From assembly GCA_963555705.1 (NCBI GenBank), contig OY743190.1:9275501-9339500 (forward strand): a DNA stretch of 64,000 bases, in the 5' to 3' direction. The notes below the pieces were generated by a model, which was not told the origin of the DNA, ran no database searches, and saw nothing but the letters and a program-made list of their open reading frames with translations. Positions 47,975 to 60,542 of the stretch are shown here, in pieces. Origin of the DNA: Ligustrum vulgare (taxonomy: Eukaryota; Streptophyta; Magnoliopsida; Lamiales; Oleaceae). Position 1 is the stretch's first letter, and each line of letters opens with the position of its first letter. The position numbers were made by a program, and so were the translations under genes.

Positions 47975-49108
47975 CTAGCTGATTTCTATCACCCACTTCA
48001 TTAACCTTCCGGACACATCCGGTTTCATTAAGACTTGTCTCATAGGAAAATTTGTGAGTACTCGAATAGAGTGTGACTGAAAGTAGGGGCGGAGTTTATG
48101 AGCAGCAGTGATTAATGCTAAAGCGAGTTTCTCCATGTTTGGGTATTGCGTTTCGGCGTCCAGCATGGCCTTACTCACGTAATACACTGGAAGCTGATTC
48201 TCATTCTCTTCTCTAACCAACACAGAGCTAACGGCCTCCTTGGAAACAGCTAAATAAAGAAAAAGTGGTTCGCCACTCTTTGGTTTGGACAGTAGGGGGG
48301 CCCGTCCTAAAAATGCTTTCAGTTCGGAAAAAGCTTGCTCACATTCTTGTGTCCACTGGAACCGTCTTCCTCCTTTCAAGAACTTGAAAAATGGTAAGTA
48401 TTTGTCAGTGGATTTGGAAAAGAATCGACTTAAGGCAGCAACTCTTCTGGTTAAGCTTTGCACTTCTTTAGGGTTTCGAGGCGAGGGATTGTCAAGTAAA
48501 GCTTTGATCTTATCCGGATTGGCTTTAATTCCCCTCCTGTTCACCATGAAACCAAGAAACTTTCCAGGTGCTACCCCAAAGGTACATTTCACAGGATTAA
48601 GCTCCATCAGATATTTCCTTAATATATTTAAAGCCTCTGATAAATGGTGAACATGTTCCGAGGCGACCATACTTTTGACCAACATGTCATCCACATATAC
48701 TTCCATGGTGCTTCCAAGTTGCTTTGAGAACATTTGAGTTACTAACCTTTGATGAGTGGCCCCTGCATTTTTCAACCCGAATGACATGACTTTATAACAA
48801 TAGAGTCCCCTGTCCGTAATAAACGAGGTGTGCTTCTCATCCGATTTATGCATGGGGATCTGATTGTATCCAGAATATGCATCCATAAAACTCAGCATCT
48901 CATGCCCCGTCGTAGAGTCAACTAATTGATTAGTCCGAGGTAGTGGGAAACTATCTTTTGGACATGCTTGGTTTAAATTTGAAAAATCAATACATACCCT
49001 CAGCTTTCCACTTTTCTTGGCAACTAAAATAGGGGTTGACACCCACTTCGGATAACGGGATTCTCTGATGAAACCATTTTTTAATAGCTTTATCACCTCC
49101 TCTTTCAA
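47975..49108 (-). pseudogene. Gypsy reverse transcriptase and first RNase H
   Basis: 377 residues are open without a stop. RT motifs: KKSGKLRVCIDFSNLNQACP, MLSFMDAYSGYNQIPM, MSFGLKNAGATHQRLV, and the catalytic EVYVDDMLVKS at about 48685. The RNase H part starts with LFLYLAVSKEAVSSVLV and includes PVYYVSKAMLDAETQYPNME. The first catalytic Asp of RNase H is normally in a LYLAVS-like or LYLDAS strand, and in Tat it is often replaced as seen here. The downstream stop is at about 47975. Confidence 0.93.
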
Positions 49109-49649
49109 GGCTTTTTGTACTTCTTCGAGCTCATTGGCCTCCTCTTTTGCCTGTGCCCAGGGATTCTTGGGTCAAGTTGGAGCCTGTGACAGGCTATCTT
49201 AGGATCAATTCCAGTCATGTCGTCGTGTTTCCATGCGAACACGTCAAGTTTTTTAGCAAAAAACTTTTCAACTGCTCTTTGTATTCAACTGATGAATCCT
49301 GTCCAATCTGTAACTCCTTGATTAGGTCATTTGAATCGACACAGAAGCATTCCAACCTTTCGGCAGGGGTAGAACAACTATCACCGGTCATTCTAGGATC
49401 TAGATATACCAGATCTTCTTCCTACATCATTGTGACATCTTCATCTTCGAGGAGTCCTGCAACCAATTTTTCAGGGTCTGGAACAGCCTTGGCCATTCCC
49501 ACATCACTAATCATATTGATGCTTCGGTCTTGGAACCTTCAGATAGCGTTTGTGTAATAGGACTGTGATTCTATTTGACTTCCCCTAACATGCCACGTTC
49601 CGTTGGGAACTTCATACAAATGTATTTTGTTTGAGTTATGGCCCCTAAG

Positions 49650-50114
49650 TCAGCCTTGATATGAGGAGATTTTATCCACAATTAAGAACTCCATGGGTAT
49701 CCTAGAAAGAGTCGGAACCTGCCCTACTTCTGTCATAAGGATTATGGATCCTCTGGAAGTGATGTTATCTCTGATGAAGCCATATATGAGATCTGGGACT
49801 GGAATGAGTGGGATACTAATTCCCATCTTGTCAAAAGTTACCCCATAAATCATATTTACATAGACACCGTCATCCACTAGCATCCGGGATAGAACATTCC
49901 GAGCCACCACCACTCGAACTACTAAAGCATCATTATGCGGAAAATGCACCCCAACCACATCATCTAGGGTAAACGTGATAGGTTCTGTCCTGGAAATCCC
50001 AGCAGGGTGTGAATTGATGTGATAGTTCACGTTAGCGGGCTTCTTGGCCTCCATGATGTATCGTTTTAAGGAGTTTTTTGTACTCCCGCCTGGGTGGGGG
50101 CATCCAAATATCAT
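49650..50114 (-). pseudogene. Gypsy aspartic protease region
   Basis: It includes TFTLDDVVGVHFPHNDALVV and SRMLVDDGVYVNMIYG. In Tat elements the active site usually reads VDxGSS; here it is VDDGVYV, so the Ser pair is lost. Then LIPVPDLIYGF and a typical fold end. It lies between gag and RT on the same strand. Confidence 0.75.
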
Positions 50115-50213
50115 GTCGATCTCGCGGATTGGTGGATCATTTGCAGGCGGAGGTGGTTCTCTTACATTTTTATCATGTGTCAGGGGATTATTTTGGTCCC
50201 GGCTCCGATCTCT

Positions 50214-51862
50214 CTAACAACCTTCAATCCTCATTCTTGTAGGGTCTTTCCAGGGAACTCGCCTGTCAGCTCGGCTGAACTTTTGGTTATTTGGCCTTTG
50301 TGGTTTTCCTCTGTTTGGGGGTAAAATCGCCTCCCTTTCTTTCATTTGCCTTTTGGTCGGCCTGCATGTGGATTTCCCTACAATCCTCCGTGGCATGGCC
50401 GTAGTATCTGTGGTATGCACAATACCCAGTGTTGTATCTCTCCTGAGGATAATTATCTCTGGCTCTAGCAATTTCTTCCGAGAAAATTTCCTCCTTCATT
50501 AAATCTAAAAGGTTGTTGTAATCTTTTGGCTTCCTACTTTGGACATCCCTTCAAAACATGCTTGTCATGTATAGGCCTCCTTTTAGGGCAGAAAACATTT
50601 CCGCCTCAATGATGTTTTCACAGATATGCATTTTCTCCGTGAACTGAGCTAAATAGCCTTTTAAAGATTCCTCCCTTCCTTAGATCTTGAAGGCGTTGGA
50701 GTGGGAGTTGACCTAGCCTGGAGGAAATGAATCTATTCTTGAAAACCATTTTCAAGTCTCTCCAACTATGGATGCTTCCGGAGGGAGTTTTTTATACCAC
50801 CGTATTGTACTTCCCTTAAGCGTTAAAGCAAAGGCCTTGCATTTTAACCCAGGAGTGGCTCCGACTATTTCCATGCTGGCGCGGTAGTTTAATAGGTGAT
50901 CATCAGGGTCACCTCTCCCGGAGTACTTCGTTATCTCAGGCATTTCAAAGTCAGGGGGCACCGGGCACCTCTGAATGCCTTCAGTAAAAGGGCTTATTTC
51001 GTCGTCATCATCCAACTCGTAGAAGGGTAATTCACTTTTCTCGTCGTGGTTGGAACCCATCGCACCGTGATACTGGTCATAGGGTGGCTGAATATGACTC
51101 TGGCACTCTGCCTTCATGGTGACATAACTTGGCTGTAGTTTGGCCTTTGACAAGTTGGTGGGTCCCCTTAGGTTCGGGTGCGAGCTGCTTCTGCTCTTCT
51201 CTCCACCCTATTTCTAGGCTCATATGTGGGGTGCAATTCTGCCGCTCCCGCATCATATCTATCTTTAGGAGTTTGGCTCCGCGAAAGGACTTCTTTAGCC
51301 CTTTGTTCCCACCTATTTTTAGGCACTTGCGCGTGATGCCGAGCTTGTTCAGTTCAGTCTCCTCGTTTACCCCTGAATAGCCCCCCTATTCGTCTAAAAA
51401 TGCTTCCGACTTTGAGGGTGAGGTCTCTCCATGATAATTAGGTGGTTGACCTTGTTCTCTCGGTGCTGCATGCATTGGGTCCTCTTTGTTGTAAGGAACA
51501 GAGTCCACCTCTTCATACACCTGCGGTACTTGGTAATAATACGATACAGTGGCCGAGTCAGGCGGTGAGTAATGTGGCTGCGAGTATTGTGGGGGCATCA
51601 TTGGTTCGTTTACAGCATACCCTCTAGCCATGTAGGCGTTCATCGCAGCGGTTTGTTCTATTTCCTGTTTCTGCATTTCCAACATCTGGGCAGCCATGTG
51701 TGTCATATCTCACAGCATGCGATGATTTCGGTGTAGGCGTGGAGGGTTAGGTTGGGCAACCCCCTCGTCAACGACCTCATGAGGTTCCTGGGGGGCATTC
51801 TCTTCACCATGTTGTTCTTCCCTATTCCTTCGAGGGTTAACATCATTTTCACTCTCATTCAT
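50214..51862 (-). pseudogene. Gypsy gag, broken
   Basis: The likely start is ATG 51862 (MNESENDVNPRRNREEQHGE). An in-frame TGA at about 51708 interrupts it before MTHMAAQMLEMQKQEIEQ. The capsid-like retrotrans_gag domain is at 51153-50752 (MPEITKYSGRGDPDDHLLNY, FALTLKGSTIRWYKKLPPEA). Further on is a CxxHxxxGHxxxxC knuckle in GYCAYHRYYGHATEDCREIH at about 50430. Several frame changes separate the pieces. Confidence 0.85.
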
Positions 51863-51894
51863 GGCTATAGCGATTTTTGCACTATCCTTTCTTC

Positions 51895-52045
51895 AAGGAT
51901 AGGTGAACTTATATTTCAAAGTTCTAAGCCTTTTTCTAAGGGTTGTAAACTTATATTTCAAAGCTTTAAGCCCGTTTTCAAGGCTGATAAACTTATGTTT
52001 CAAAATTTTGAGCCTTTTCAAGGTTTTTGCATGTGCAGTTTCTCT
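51895..52045 (-). repeat. Triplicated ~54-bp repeat in the gypsy leader
   Basis: Three diverged copies are built around AACTTATATTTCAAAG(T/C)T(C)TAAGCC(T/C) and TTTC(T/A)AGG(G/C)T (starts at about 51904, 51949 and 51991). They lie between the 5' LTR and gag. Confidence 0.75.
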
Positions 52046-52208
52046 TTCAACATTTCTTTTTCAGAAGGCAGTTTACAAGGGTTACCCGTCTTTTTCAAGA
52101 GGATTCTCACCTTTTCCAGGGTTTTCTACCTTTTCTCAAGGTTTCTTATAGCTTTTTACCACGCGAATCCGTGGTTTAAAGTGTGGTTTCCCACAGACGA
52201 TGCCAAAA

Positions 52209-52757
52209 TGTTGACCACAAAATCTGGTAGGACCTTGAATCAACACGTCTCAGCTCCTTCCTCTTAAACATGTGGATCTCCTGCGCACTAGGACAAACAA
52301 TTAGCTTGCAAAGGGGGCCGAGGTGGTTCCCATTTGCACTCCGATGCCTATGTCAGTACAAATTTCAAGTAAATATAAATTGGGTGCGGGAAATATAAGT
52401 GTGTAAAAGAGAGAAATGGAAGAGAGATTTTATATATTGAGTTTCTAACCTTTTTCTTGGAGGCAAATGTACTCTATTTATAGGAAATATAAGTGTGTAA
52501 TGTCTTATCAAGCCACAGTCAATGGAGATTGTCACGTCTCTCTGACACCCTCTCTTGTCCCATCGCTGATCTGGGGCGATACAACAGAATACCTCGGCTC
52601 ATCACAAACCAGTTCGGCCGAAGGGGCTCCAGGAGATATTCCACCTTGACGATTGGACCAGGTAAGGCCCTAGGTACTATTCATAGCTGGCGTCCATTGG
52701 CCTCTCTTGGGCCCCTACTGGCGATCTGTTATGTTCGTTTTAGGCACGGTCTCAACA
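52209..52757 (-). repeat. 5' LTR of the gypsy element, internally deleted
   Basis: It is 549 bp. Relative to the 3' LTR, about 130 bp are missing at 52480-52500, where TATAGGAAATATAAGTGTGT joins directly to AATGTCTTATCAAGCC. The joint repeats GGAAATATAAGTGTGTAA from upstream (52390), suggesting deletion or template slippage. Confidence 0.92.
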
Positions 52758-53120
52758 TATACAATTTTTCAAACCACTTTTTAACCCTACACTTTTTCTC
52801 TCTCCAATTTTTAACCATACATCTTACTTCGAAATTTGCAAAAAATCGATATAATTTGGGGCCAATGATCCGAACAGAGGCTAGTTGACGGCAAATGAAG
52901 TGTCAACGAATTTGAAGTTAATATTTTTCATTGATGTATTTGTACACCACTAGTTCATCCACCCGTGCGATGCACAAATATATTCTATGTCATAAACATT
53001 TGAATAAGAGACACTTATAAGTAATATTTTTTTATATAAATCAAATGCAAATGCATAGTAAGTATAAAAAAATATGATACATATTGTTTTAAAAAAAAAG
53101 TATTACATTGTAGACTTAAT

Positions 53121-54879
53121 TCAAATTTTGAAATACTTCTTTACATTTGCTGTCGAGTTGGATGATATTCCATCTCGACCGCAAGTAAATATCTTCAACC
53201 CCGAACGGTTTGTAACCCTAGAAACTGCCACATAGAGTTGACCATGACTGAAGACAGAATTTTTCAAATACAGACCTACATACGATAATGACTGGCATTG
53301 ACTTTTGTTAATAGTCATACCATAGGATACAATCAATGGATATTGCCTTCTTTGAAACTTAAAGGGTAATCTTAGATCCGATGGAGTTAAATTCATTCGT
53401 GGAATGAAAATTTTGTGTCCTACATTACTTCCTGTAATGACTTTAGCTTCCAAAACATGATTACCAAGTTTTGTTATAACCAGTCGAGTCCCATTGCACA
53501 ATCCTGCAGAATGATCAATGTTTCTTAACAACATAACAGGAGTTCCAACCTTCAACTTCAACTCATGGTTAGGTACACCTGAACATCTTATGCTATTCAA
53601 GAATTCCGGAGTGTGTAGATCTTCCAGCAAATCAATATTTGAATCTGATCTAGAAGCTGCATCAGAGCTTAGATATGTATTTCCATCTGTTTCATTGAGG
53701 GAGACCATGTACTCATTCACCATTTCAACAACATCCAGTGTGGGGGCCAAAATGGCTCTTTCCTGCAAATATGATGAGCCGTTGGCTCTTTCTGAGAAAT
53801 TTGGATACATACTTTCTAATATTGAGTTAACTGAATCTCCTGTCCCTTTTATCAGTAAATCATCAGGTATTTCAATCAAGGCATGCCCATCATTTGGCCC
53901 ACCAATTGTTCCATCTCCTATATTTGAAATCCAGTCTGAGAATGACTTTAACTCTTCAAGATCAATTTCTGAGTTTGGTCTTTGTAACCTCATGTTCTTT
54001 GTCAATTTCAAAACTTTACAGTGTTGCTATAAGTATGATGAGTTAATAGTTGCAAGCACAATATCTTGTGTGCTACCCTTTGGAATGGCATGTAATATCT
54101 GCCTGGAATCTCCTCCAAAACAACGTTTTTACCTCCGAATGGTTGTGAGAAGCTCAGTGGATTTCTAAATCTCAAAATATCCCTCATGGTCTTATCTAAA
54201 GCTTCAAAAAATACCTATTCATCATAGGAGCTTCGTCCCAAATGATAAGATCAGTTTTGATTATTAGATCCGCCAAAGGACTGCCCTGTTTAATGTTGCA
54301 AGTTGAATCCTCGATTAGAGTTAAAGGAATAGAAAATCTAGAATGAGCAGTTCTCCCACCCGGTATAAGAAGTGATGCTATACCACTTGATGCAATAGTT
54401 ATACAATCTGTCCCCTCGATCGTATTGCTGCAGATAGGGTTTTCCATACAAATGTTTTTCTTGTACCTCATGGCCCATATAGGAAGAATACCCCACCATC
54501 ACCGTTATCAACAATGTGGATTATTATTTCATAAACATTCCATTTCTCATTCGTCAGATTTGATACAAATCTATTGTGCTGTTCTGCTAAGATATCTCTA
54601 TCATAACGCAGTTCATCTTGAATAAGTCTGTTTTTCCTAACAGAAAGATCAATTATCAACGGGAAAGGCATGGTTGGAAAATATCGTAAACTTTTTCCAG
54701 TACTCCGCAATATTGTTTCAATCTCTGCTAGAGTATAATCCTTTAATTCGTCGTCACCGAGTTCCAATTCTGTACGTTCATACATGTAAATCAATACAAT
54801 TAGAATGATGATAATTCATTATTATTAATATTAATTTTAATCATCATGATGATCATCATATTAATAGTATTATCACCAT

Positions 54880-54947
<68 letters not shown>

Positions 54948-57651
54948 ACCAACGATTAAATAAGAGAAGAATCATAATACCATTATGCTGCAAAGTTTTG
55001 CGCTGCCTGTAGAGAATATCATCTGATAAATACCGCCAGCACTCATCCCATACAAATTTAGGCCTTGAAAGAGAACCGAAATATAACAACATTGCAAATA
55101 GAATTCTCAAACAATGTGCAGATCCCCAGTGACGTGCTTCAACTATCCCATCAACATATTCTTTGTCATCATCCAACAAACCAAGGGCATAGCAAGCATC
55201 TCGAAAAGAATTATATTGAACACCATTTATGTATCTTGCCTCTTCATAACTTGTTGGTCCTTTGACTATATTAAGCAAAATTCTCAAGTAATATTGTTCA
55301 CCGGATCCAGGGGCACATAAAACATACGTCCAATTGAGAATCCACACTTCTGCGGATGCCACTTCCTCAAAGACTGCTTCCATACAAATTTAGTTGGGAA
55401 CTCTGCATAAGTTAAAGACCTTGCATCTGGGTATTTACGGTTGGCTTCCATCCAAGCTGAGAACATCGATGAATTCACCATAGGTCTACTCATGACATCA
55501 TCTATTGCATCAGAATCTGAGAATATAATGTTTTGCTCATTAGGAAGGTGAAAAGGCAATCTTTCAACTGGAGGATCTCTGAAATGAATATCAAATCCGA
55601 AAATTCTCCAAGTAGCCTCACATGGTGAAATATATCGACAATCATAGTGCATGTTTATTTCATCAACCTGACTTTGAACTTCATTATCTTCAGTACTGCG
55701 ATAGAATGTTGCAGTAACACGATCATGACCTTTTGTTCACATATTTGAAGAGATGCTTTATTGACCTGGACTGGTTGCACCATTCGACATTTATATGAGC
55801 AATGTATTTCAAAAGCAAGAATCGGTTATGTGGTACTACATATCTATTGTCTAATGCAATCCCATTTCTAGTGATTGTTCTACCATTGTCCCGTCTACGG
55901 TAAATTGGATACCCATCTTCATCAACAATAGTGCAATCTGTGTACCGCTTTGAAAAATGTTTAGAGCATTTGCCATCTAACATACATGGTGAATTTTTTT
56001 TCACACTCCCGTAGGGCCCATGCACCATCAAATTCTTCACTGCGTCATAATAGTCAGGATCTGTAGTTTCATCAGGGATTTCCGCTGAAATGATCTCATC
56101 AATATCTTCTCCGGATGGATATTTGTCTTCATGGAAAAGGAAAAGCAATATGTGTGAATGAGGCAACCCACATTTTTGGAACTCGATTGTATAAATAACT
56201 GTCAAAGAGAGTGAAGATTTGAACATATTAAATCATATCAAAATCTAATTAATTTTACTTAATAGAAAGGGTAAACAGAGGGGCATGAATAAATATACCT
56301 GCTTTCACTCAACAAAACACATAATTTCTGGTCATTTAGGATTGCATGTAAATGTAATAAATAGGTCAGGATAACCAGCCCACTTACAAATTGCCATTGC
56401 ATCTTGATAATTTTGGACCATGTATCGTGCACCACCAGTGAAAGATGATGGCAAAATGACACGCTTTCCTTGAGAAGAAGTGGTTTGTTTCTCCTCTTAA
56501 TATTGCTTCAGTCAATCTTCTATACATATCTGATCTCAAATCCTTTTGATGAGCACGTATATATGATAAACGTGAAGATTCAACCATTGTGTATGCATCA
56601 ACTAAGAATTGCTGGAACAACCTTCTTGCGAATAAAATATTTGAAGACTCAAATTCCCTTTCTTGCAATCTGTAAGAAAAGAACTCTCTCATCGTAATGT
56701 TCTTTCTTCTATTCGATGGAGTTGCATTCGAGTATCTCAATGGGATGTCCTCTCGATATCCATCCTCACCATACGGGAAAAGCAACGGATACTGAAGACC
56801 AAGATATGAAGCATTCAACTCATTTATTAGCTTCAATTGCCCATTTTTAGTTTCAACTATTATATCTCTATCGACCGCAGATGTTTCAAAATCCCCAACT
56901 ATTAGTGCTACAACTTGTGAGACGGACGGAAGATTATACGTTCTACCATCTTGTTCTCTTCTTCCAATTAGCCTCAACTTTAGATCTGACGAAACATTAT
57001 CTCGAATGGTGTCCCTTACCATTCGAAATGATTTAACCAACACGTTGTGATCATCAAGCATCAACTTCAAATCAGAAACAATTTCAGCATGAAGCTTGTT
57101 GATGTCAGCATTATTGCTGCGATACAGAAAATTCAACACGTTTAGTAGAAAATATGTTATCCTTATAAATTTGTAAACAAAAGAAATCAACACATATAAG
57201 ATTTACCAGATAGATTGTATTCTATTTGACACTTCATTATCGGTGTCATAAATATAGAGCTGGGAAAACTTAGGTGGGCAACCTTCAGGAGGCAGTAAAC
57301 TTCCAATCATGTGATAATTTTGACCATGCATCCAAAATACAGGAGGTCCTTTTCTTTTATTTATACTTGAATCAATCTTTCCACTCATGGATGTAAAAAA
57401 AAACATTGTATTGTATAGTCGAATGTTCTCGAGGAAATGTTTGCTTTTTCGGCTTGAACCATGTAGTAAATTATTTAGGACCTATGGAGGATTACGCATC
57501 TTCGGGAACTCTACTTTACCTTGCATACAACACAAAGAGAACTTCGGGTTTTATGTATTATAATGCTTTCCAGTCCTCTTCTCATACCAAAATGAAGCGC
57601 CACAATATTCACAACTATAGATTGGATCTCCAATATCCCAATAATCTGCAT
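53121..57651 (-). pseudogene. Helitron Rep/PIF1-like helicase, multiply broken
   Basis: In order on the minus strand: cysteine-rich N-terminus from about 57651 (YWDIGDPIYSCEYCGA, two stops), GPPVFWMHGQNYHMIGSLLP (57330), N-terminal helicase-like domain to about 56470, the Rep HUH motif CGLPHSHILL (about 56170), then SIKHLFKYVNK (about 55740). The plant Rep motif is usually KYLFKY, so one of two Tyr is His. Then come a spacer with a long Asp run from a GAT microsatellite, GGVFFLYGP followed by a stop and GTRKT where Walker A GxGGTGKT is expected (about 54475), IASSGIASLLIPGGRTAHSR, IIWDEAPM (Walker B, 54230), and the C-terminal block NKSQCQSLSYVGLYL...LYVAVSRV (53200). It is inactive. Confidence 0.93.
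54881..54948. repeat. (ATC)n microsatellite in the Helitron helicase
   Basis: It is an uninterrupted TCA repeat of about 22 units. Read on the minus strand in the local frame it encodes Asp and gives a false acidic tail. It lies between the Rep and helicase parts. Confidence 0.95.
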
Positions 57652-59210
57652 AATTATATATATGCATATATGTATATGAATAATTTTATGTGAAATATGA
57701 TTACAAATTCTAATAATTTCGTAAGTCAAATTTTTTTGAAGCTACTATGTTAAGATAAATAAGTTCAAATTTATTTTAAGGGCATGAATATTTAATCCAT
57801 GTTGAAGTTGTTGAGAATTGAAGACATGATAGCGTTTATGAAACATAAATTACCGCTATTAGTTTTCTTAAAGGCTATCATTTAGCGAATGAACCAATTT
57901 ATATGTAATTTTCGATAAAGATTTTTTTTTTTCAGCACACTAAATATCTATTACATAAGATGATACAATTGATCAGTAGCTACATTTATATATTACCGAA
58001 TTTAAAATTTCAACAATCGGGTTTGATAAGTTTACGTATAATTTCCAGTAATTATAAAAGATGAAGTTATAAATTAACATTTTAAGGTAAATAAATAAGG
58101 TGACGTTCAAATTATTAATATTTGGACAATTATTTACTTTTACATTGGTTTATAAATTGTAAAAGTGGGTTTTTTATAAATTGTTTTATAAACCTCCGTT
58201 TGGTAAAATTGGTTTATTTATAAATTGGTTTATTTATAGTTTTCATCTAAAATGTAGGAGTTGAAAATATGTCGAGGAAAAATCCATGTAGTTAAATAGT
58301 GGTTCGAAAAATTTTATAGTTTTTTAATGTGCTTTATGCATCAATTTATTTTGTTTATTGGAAGGATGTTGAGAGCCCGATTGATAATGGGAAAAAGTTC
58401 ACCTCAAGTTTTCAAACTCAATTTCAACTATTTATTCTTACTCAAGTCCACAATTTTTTATTTGTTAACCTTTTTAAAACCGCACATCAATCAAAAAACA
58501 AAGAAAACAACAAAAATGAAAAAAAAATCACATTACCGAACATGCTGGTAATTTGGGTTCGGTTTATAATTGTTTTATAAGCCTCTGTTTGCCGAACTAT
58601 AAAAAAACATAATTTTAAATAGTAGAATTCTAAATGACTTGTTTGTTAAAATTTTGGTGTTTAAAAACATGTTTTTTTATGTTTTCTAGGTGACGTATAT
58701 GGTTCAAAAGTGGAGAGAGAAAATATAAGTGGTTAAAAAATAATTTAGGAAATTGTGTTATTTAAAAACATGTTATTCTAGCTATTGCCAAACAATGGGC
58801 TTTTTAACCATACAAATTTTTGTCTCTCTAATTTATACAATGTATAAATTTCATTGCTTAAACACGTGTCCACCATACCTCATGAAATAGTTTAGCATTT
58901 AACTATTTCAGTTACAAGTTTCCAGTTATTTAAGTTGTTCTTCTCTTAACTGCACAATTTGCAATTTTAATCTCTTAACTGCACCAGTTTCTTACTATCA
59001 CTTTCTTGATACAGGGTGGGTATCAACATGCACAGTATCCCATCACTGATCTGCTACAGGAACTTCTAATTTATTTTAAATGCTTTGCTCATTTCGTTTC
59101 ATAACCCATTGATCTAGTGCACACATGCATGGTTGAGAATTTTAAAACTCTACTTTATCTGCAAATTTATATAATCAGTAGCGATGCTTGGTAATGTGAA
59201 TACACCTATA
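57652..59210. other. Noncoding Helitron interior with two MITEs
   Basis: 58192-58330 begins CTCCGTTTGGTAAAATTGG and fades on the right. 58571-58795 runs from CCTCTGTTTGCCGAAC to TTGCCAAACAATGGG. Both carry the GTGGTTAAA(A)..TGATTTGG core. No other feature was recognised. Confidence 0.5.
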
Positions 59211-59249
59211 TCAAACATAGTAGATACATGGGCTTATATTCGAAAGTAG

Positions 59250-59411
59250 ATAACAAACCTTTCTATCTACGAAAACCATTTCCAAGTTGTAGATGTCGTC
59301 GGTGCTTCCAAAACTTGGATTTTCCCAAAACTCGAAGTCACGAACCTTGAAGGCCCATTGTGTCTTTGTTATGTCTACGTTAGCTAACATATCAATAATC
59401 GGAGCCATGCC
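59250..59411 (-). pseudogene. RPA70-like exon (Helitron-associated OB-fold protein)
   Basis: After an acceptor (TTGCCTTAG) the exon reads MAPIIDMLANVDITKTQWAF KVRDFEFWENP... then IYNLEMVFVDRK, and meets a donor-like AAAG|GTTTGT. NVDITKTQWAFKVR and YSLEMVF-type phrases are typical of the RPA70-like OB-fold proteins carried by plant Helitrons. The rest of the protein was not found. A further exon-like block with clean splice signals lies upstream at 59514-59607 (AHFDPSNNNNSKSSLKHLGT); I do not recognise it. Confidence 0.55.
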
Positions 59412-59699
59412 TAAGGCAACCAAAGTAAAAAAAAAAAAAAGTGAAGGAAAATGTTAGCTAAATTTTACATATATGTATTTCGTAACAAAATACTGGGATA
59501 TATCTCTGCAAACCTGGAAGCCTCTTGTAAATTCTGTCTGATTGCAAAGTTCCTAAATGCTTTAGAGAGCTCTTGCTATTATTGTTATTAGACGGGTCAA
59601 AATGGGCCTGGAAGAAGTAATATTGGATATATAAATAAATAATTATATTTATTAGCATGTATTCAATTAAAAAAGAACTCTTAATAAAGGCGTCAATCA

Positions 59700-60284
59700 A
59701 GTGTCTGCAGGCTGTTCATTTAATGCAATTTGAAACTGAAATAATTATCACGTATTCAATTGTATTTTTTCGTAATTAAAGGTATATAGGTTTTGAAATT
59801 ATCAGTTAACATATGTGAAATAATTAATTAAATATTTATTAAATGTTTGCAGTGAAAAGATAAAATTTCAAGGGTCATTCAGTATGTGTCACCGTGCAAG
59901 TTTCAAATTTTTGGAGGTTGCATTTAATATTGAGTCAGCTTCATTTAATGTTGAACAGTACTGCATGCTGCCGATCCTCTCTACTGGCGGCATTTTTTTC
60001 TTGTGGTTCGCTCTTGAAGAGGAAAATGGACCAGTAGATATCTTCTTCAGCACACTTCTTTTGGGGGGAAATCATGGAGGGAAAAATGAAGCAACTATGC
60101 TTCTTTAATATATTTAATATAAGATAAGATATATTTATAAGATAAGATAAGATTACGTGCCCAAATTATAGGCAATCACAAGTTTCTTCCGACAATGCTT
60201 ATATCTAGTCTAGTATCTAGTAATATAATATCTACGTTAGAATTTCTGCAAATAGAGGATTGTGAAAGGTCGACCACTTAGAAT
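59700..60284. other. Unassigned AT-rich stretch
   Basis: A 74-codon ORF at 59884-60108 (plus) lies here; it has no recognised domain and is not called a gene. AAGATAAGAT repeats occur at 60119-60155. No Helitron end could be assigned. Confidence 0.3.
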
Positions 60285-60542
60285 GTGGTGGTTAAAAGTT
60301 TTTTGTTTAAAAATATATTATTTTTTTTTATGTTTTTCAGGTAAAATGTGTAGTTAAAAAGTGAAGAGAGAAAATGTGTCTGGTTAAAAAGTGATTTGAT
60401 AAATTGTGTTTTAAAAAATATATTTGCCTTTGTTCGGAATTATTGAGATAATTAAATAATAAATTCAATATTCAAAACTCGATACTCTAAAATTAAATGA
60501 TTGATTGAAGACATGAACATAAGTTATCACTAGGACATTAAG

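Larger units (their letters stand above)
41246..52757 (-). mobile_element. Ty3/gypsy LTR retrotransposon, Tat lineage, decayed
   Basis: LTRs are 41246-41924 and 52209-52757 (both TGTTGACCACAAAAT...GGTCTCAACA). The primer site TTTGGCATCGTCTGTGGGAA (minus strand, about 52189-52208) is the kind seen in plant Tat elements. Order on the minus strand is gag, protease, RT, RNase H, a second RNase H, integrase and an antisense gene-like ORF next to the 3' LTR. The second RNase H and the antisense ORF are hallmarks of Tat. It is inserted in a MITE whose halves remain on both sides. Flanking 5-mers TACAT and TATAC are not identical. The coding parts are broken into several frames. Confidence 0.93.
52949..59610 (-). 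mobile_element. Autonomous-type Helitron, decayed (left end firm, right end open)
   Basis: On the minus strand the 3' end is CTAGT (52953-52949), preceded by a GTGCATCGCAC hairpin (about 52964-52977). The base after CTAGT is G, not the expected T. Coding content is Rep/helicase (53121-57651) and an RPA-like exon (59250-59411). The 5' end beyond 59.6 kb was not located with confidence; a TC-start candidate near 61040 is possible. MITEs at 58192-58330 and 58571-58795 lie within it. Confidence 0.82.

Noticed and set aside
51752..52267. 171-codon plus-strand ORF near the gypsy 5' LTR
   Set aside because: It is antisense to the gypsy leader and gag start and its repeats come from the 54-bp DNA repeats.
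41241..52762. Exact 5-bp duplication for the gypsy element
   Set aside because: The flanks TACAT and TATAC differ, so the ends are set only from the LTR alignment.
54856..54960. Acidic poly-Asp protein tail
   Set aside because: It is the translation of an ATC microsatellite, not a protein feature.
59884..60108. 74-codon plus-strand ORF
   Set aside because: No homology is recognised, and it is short and AT-rich with no splice or regulatory context.
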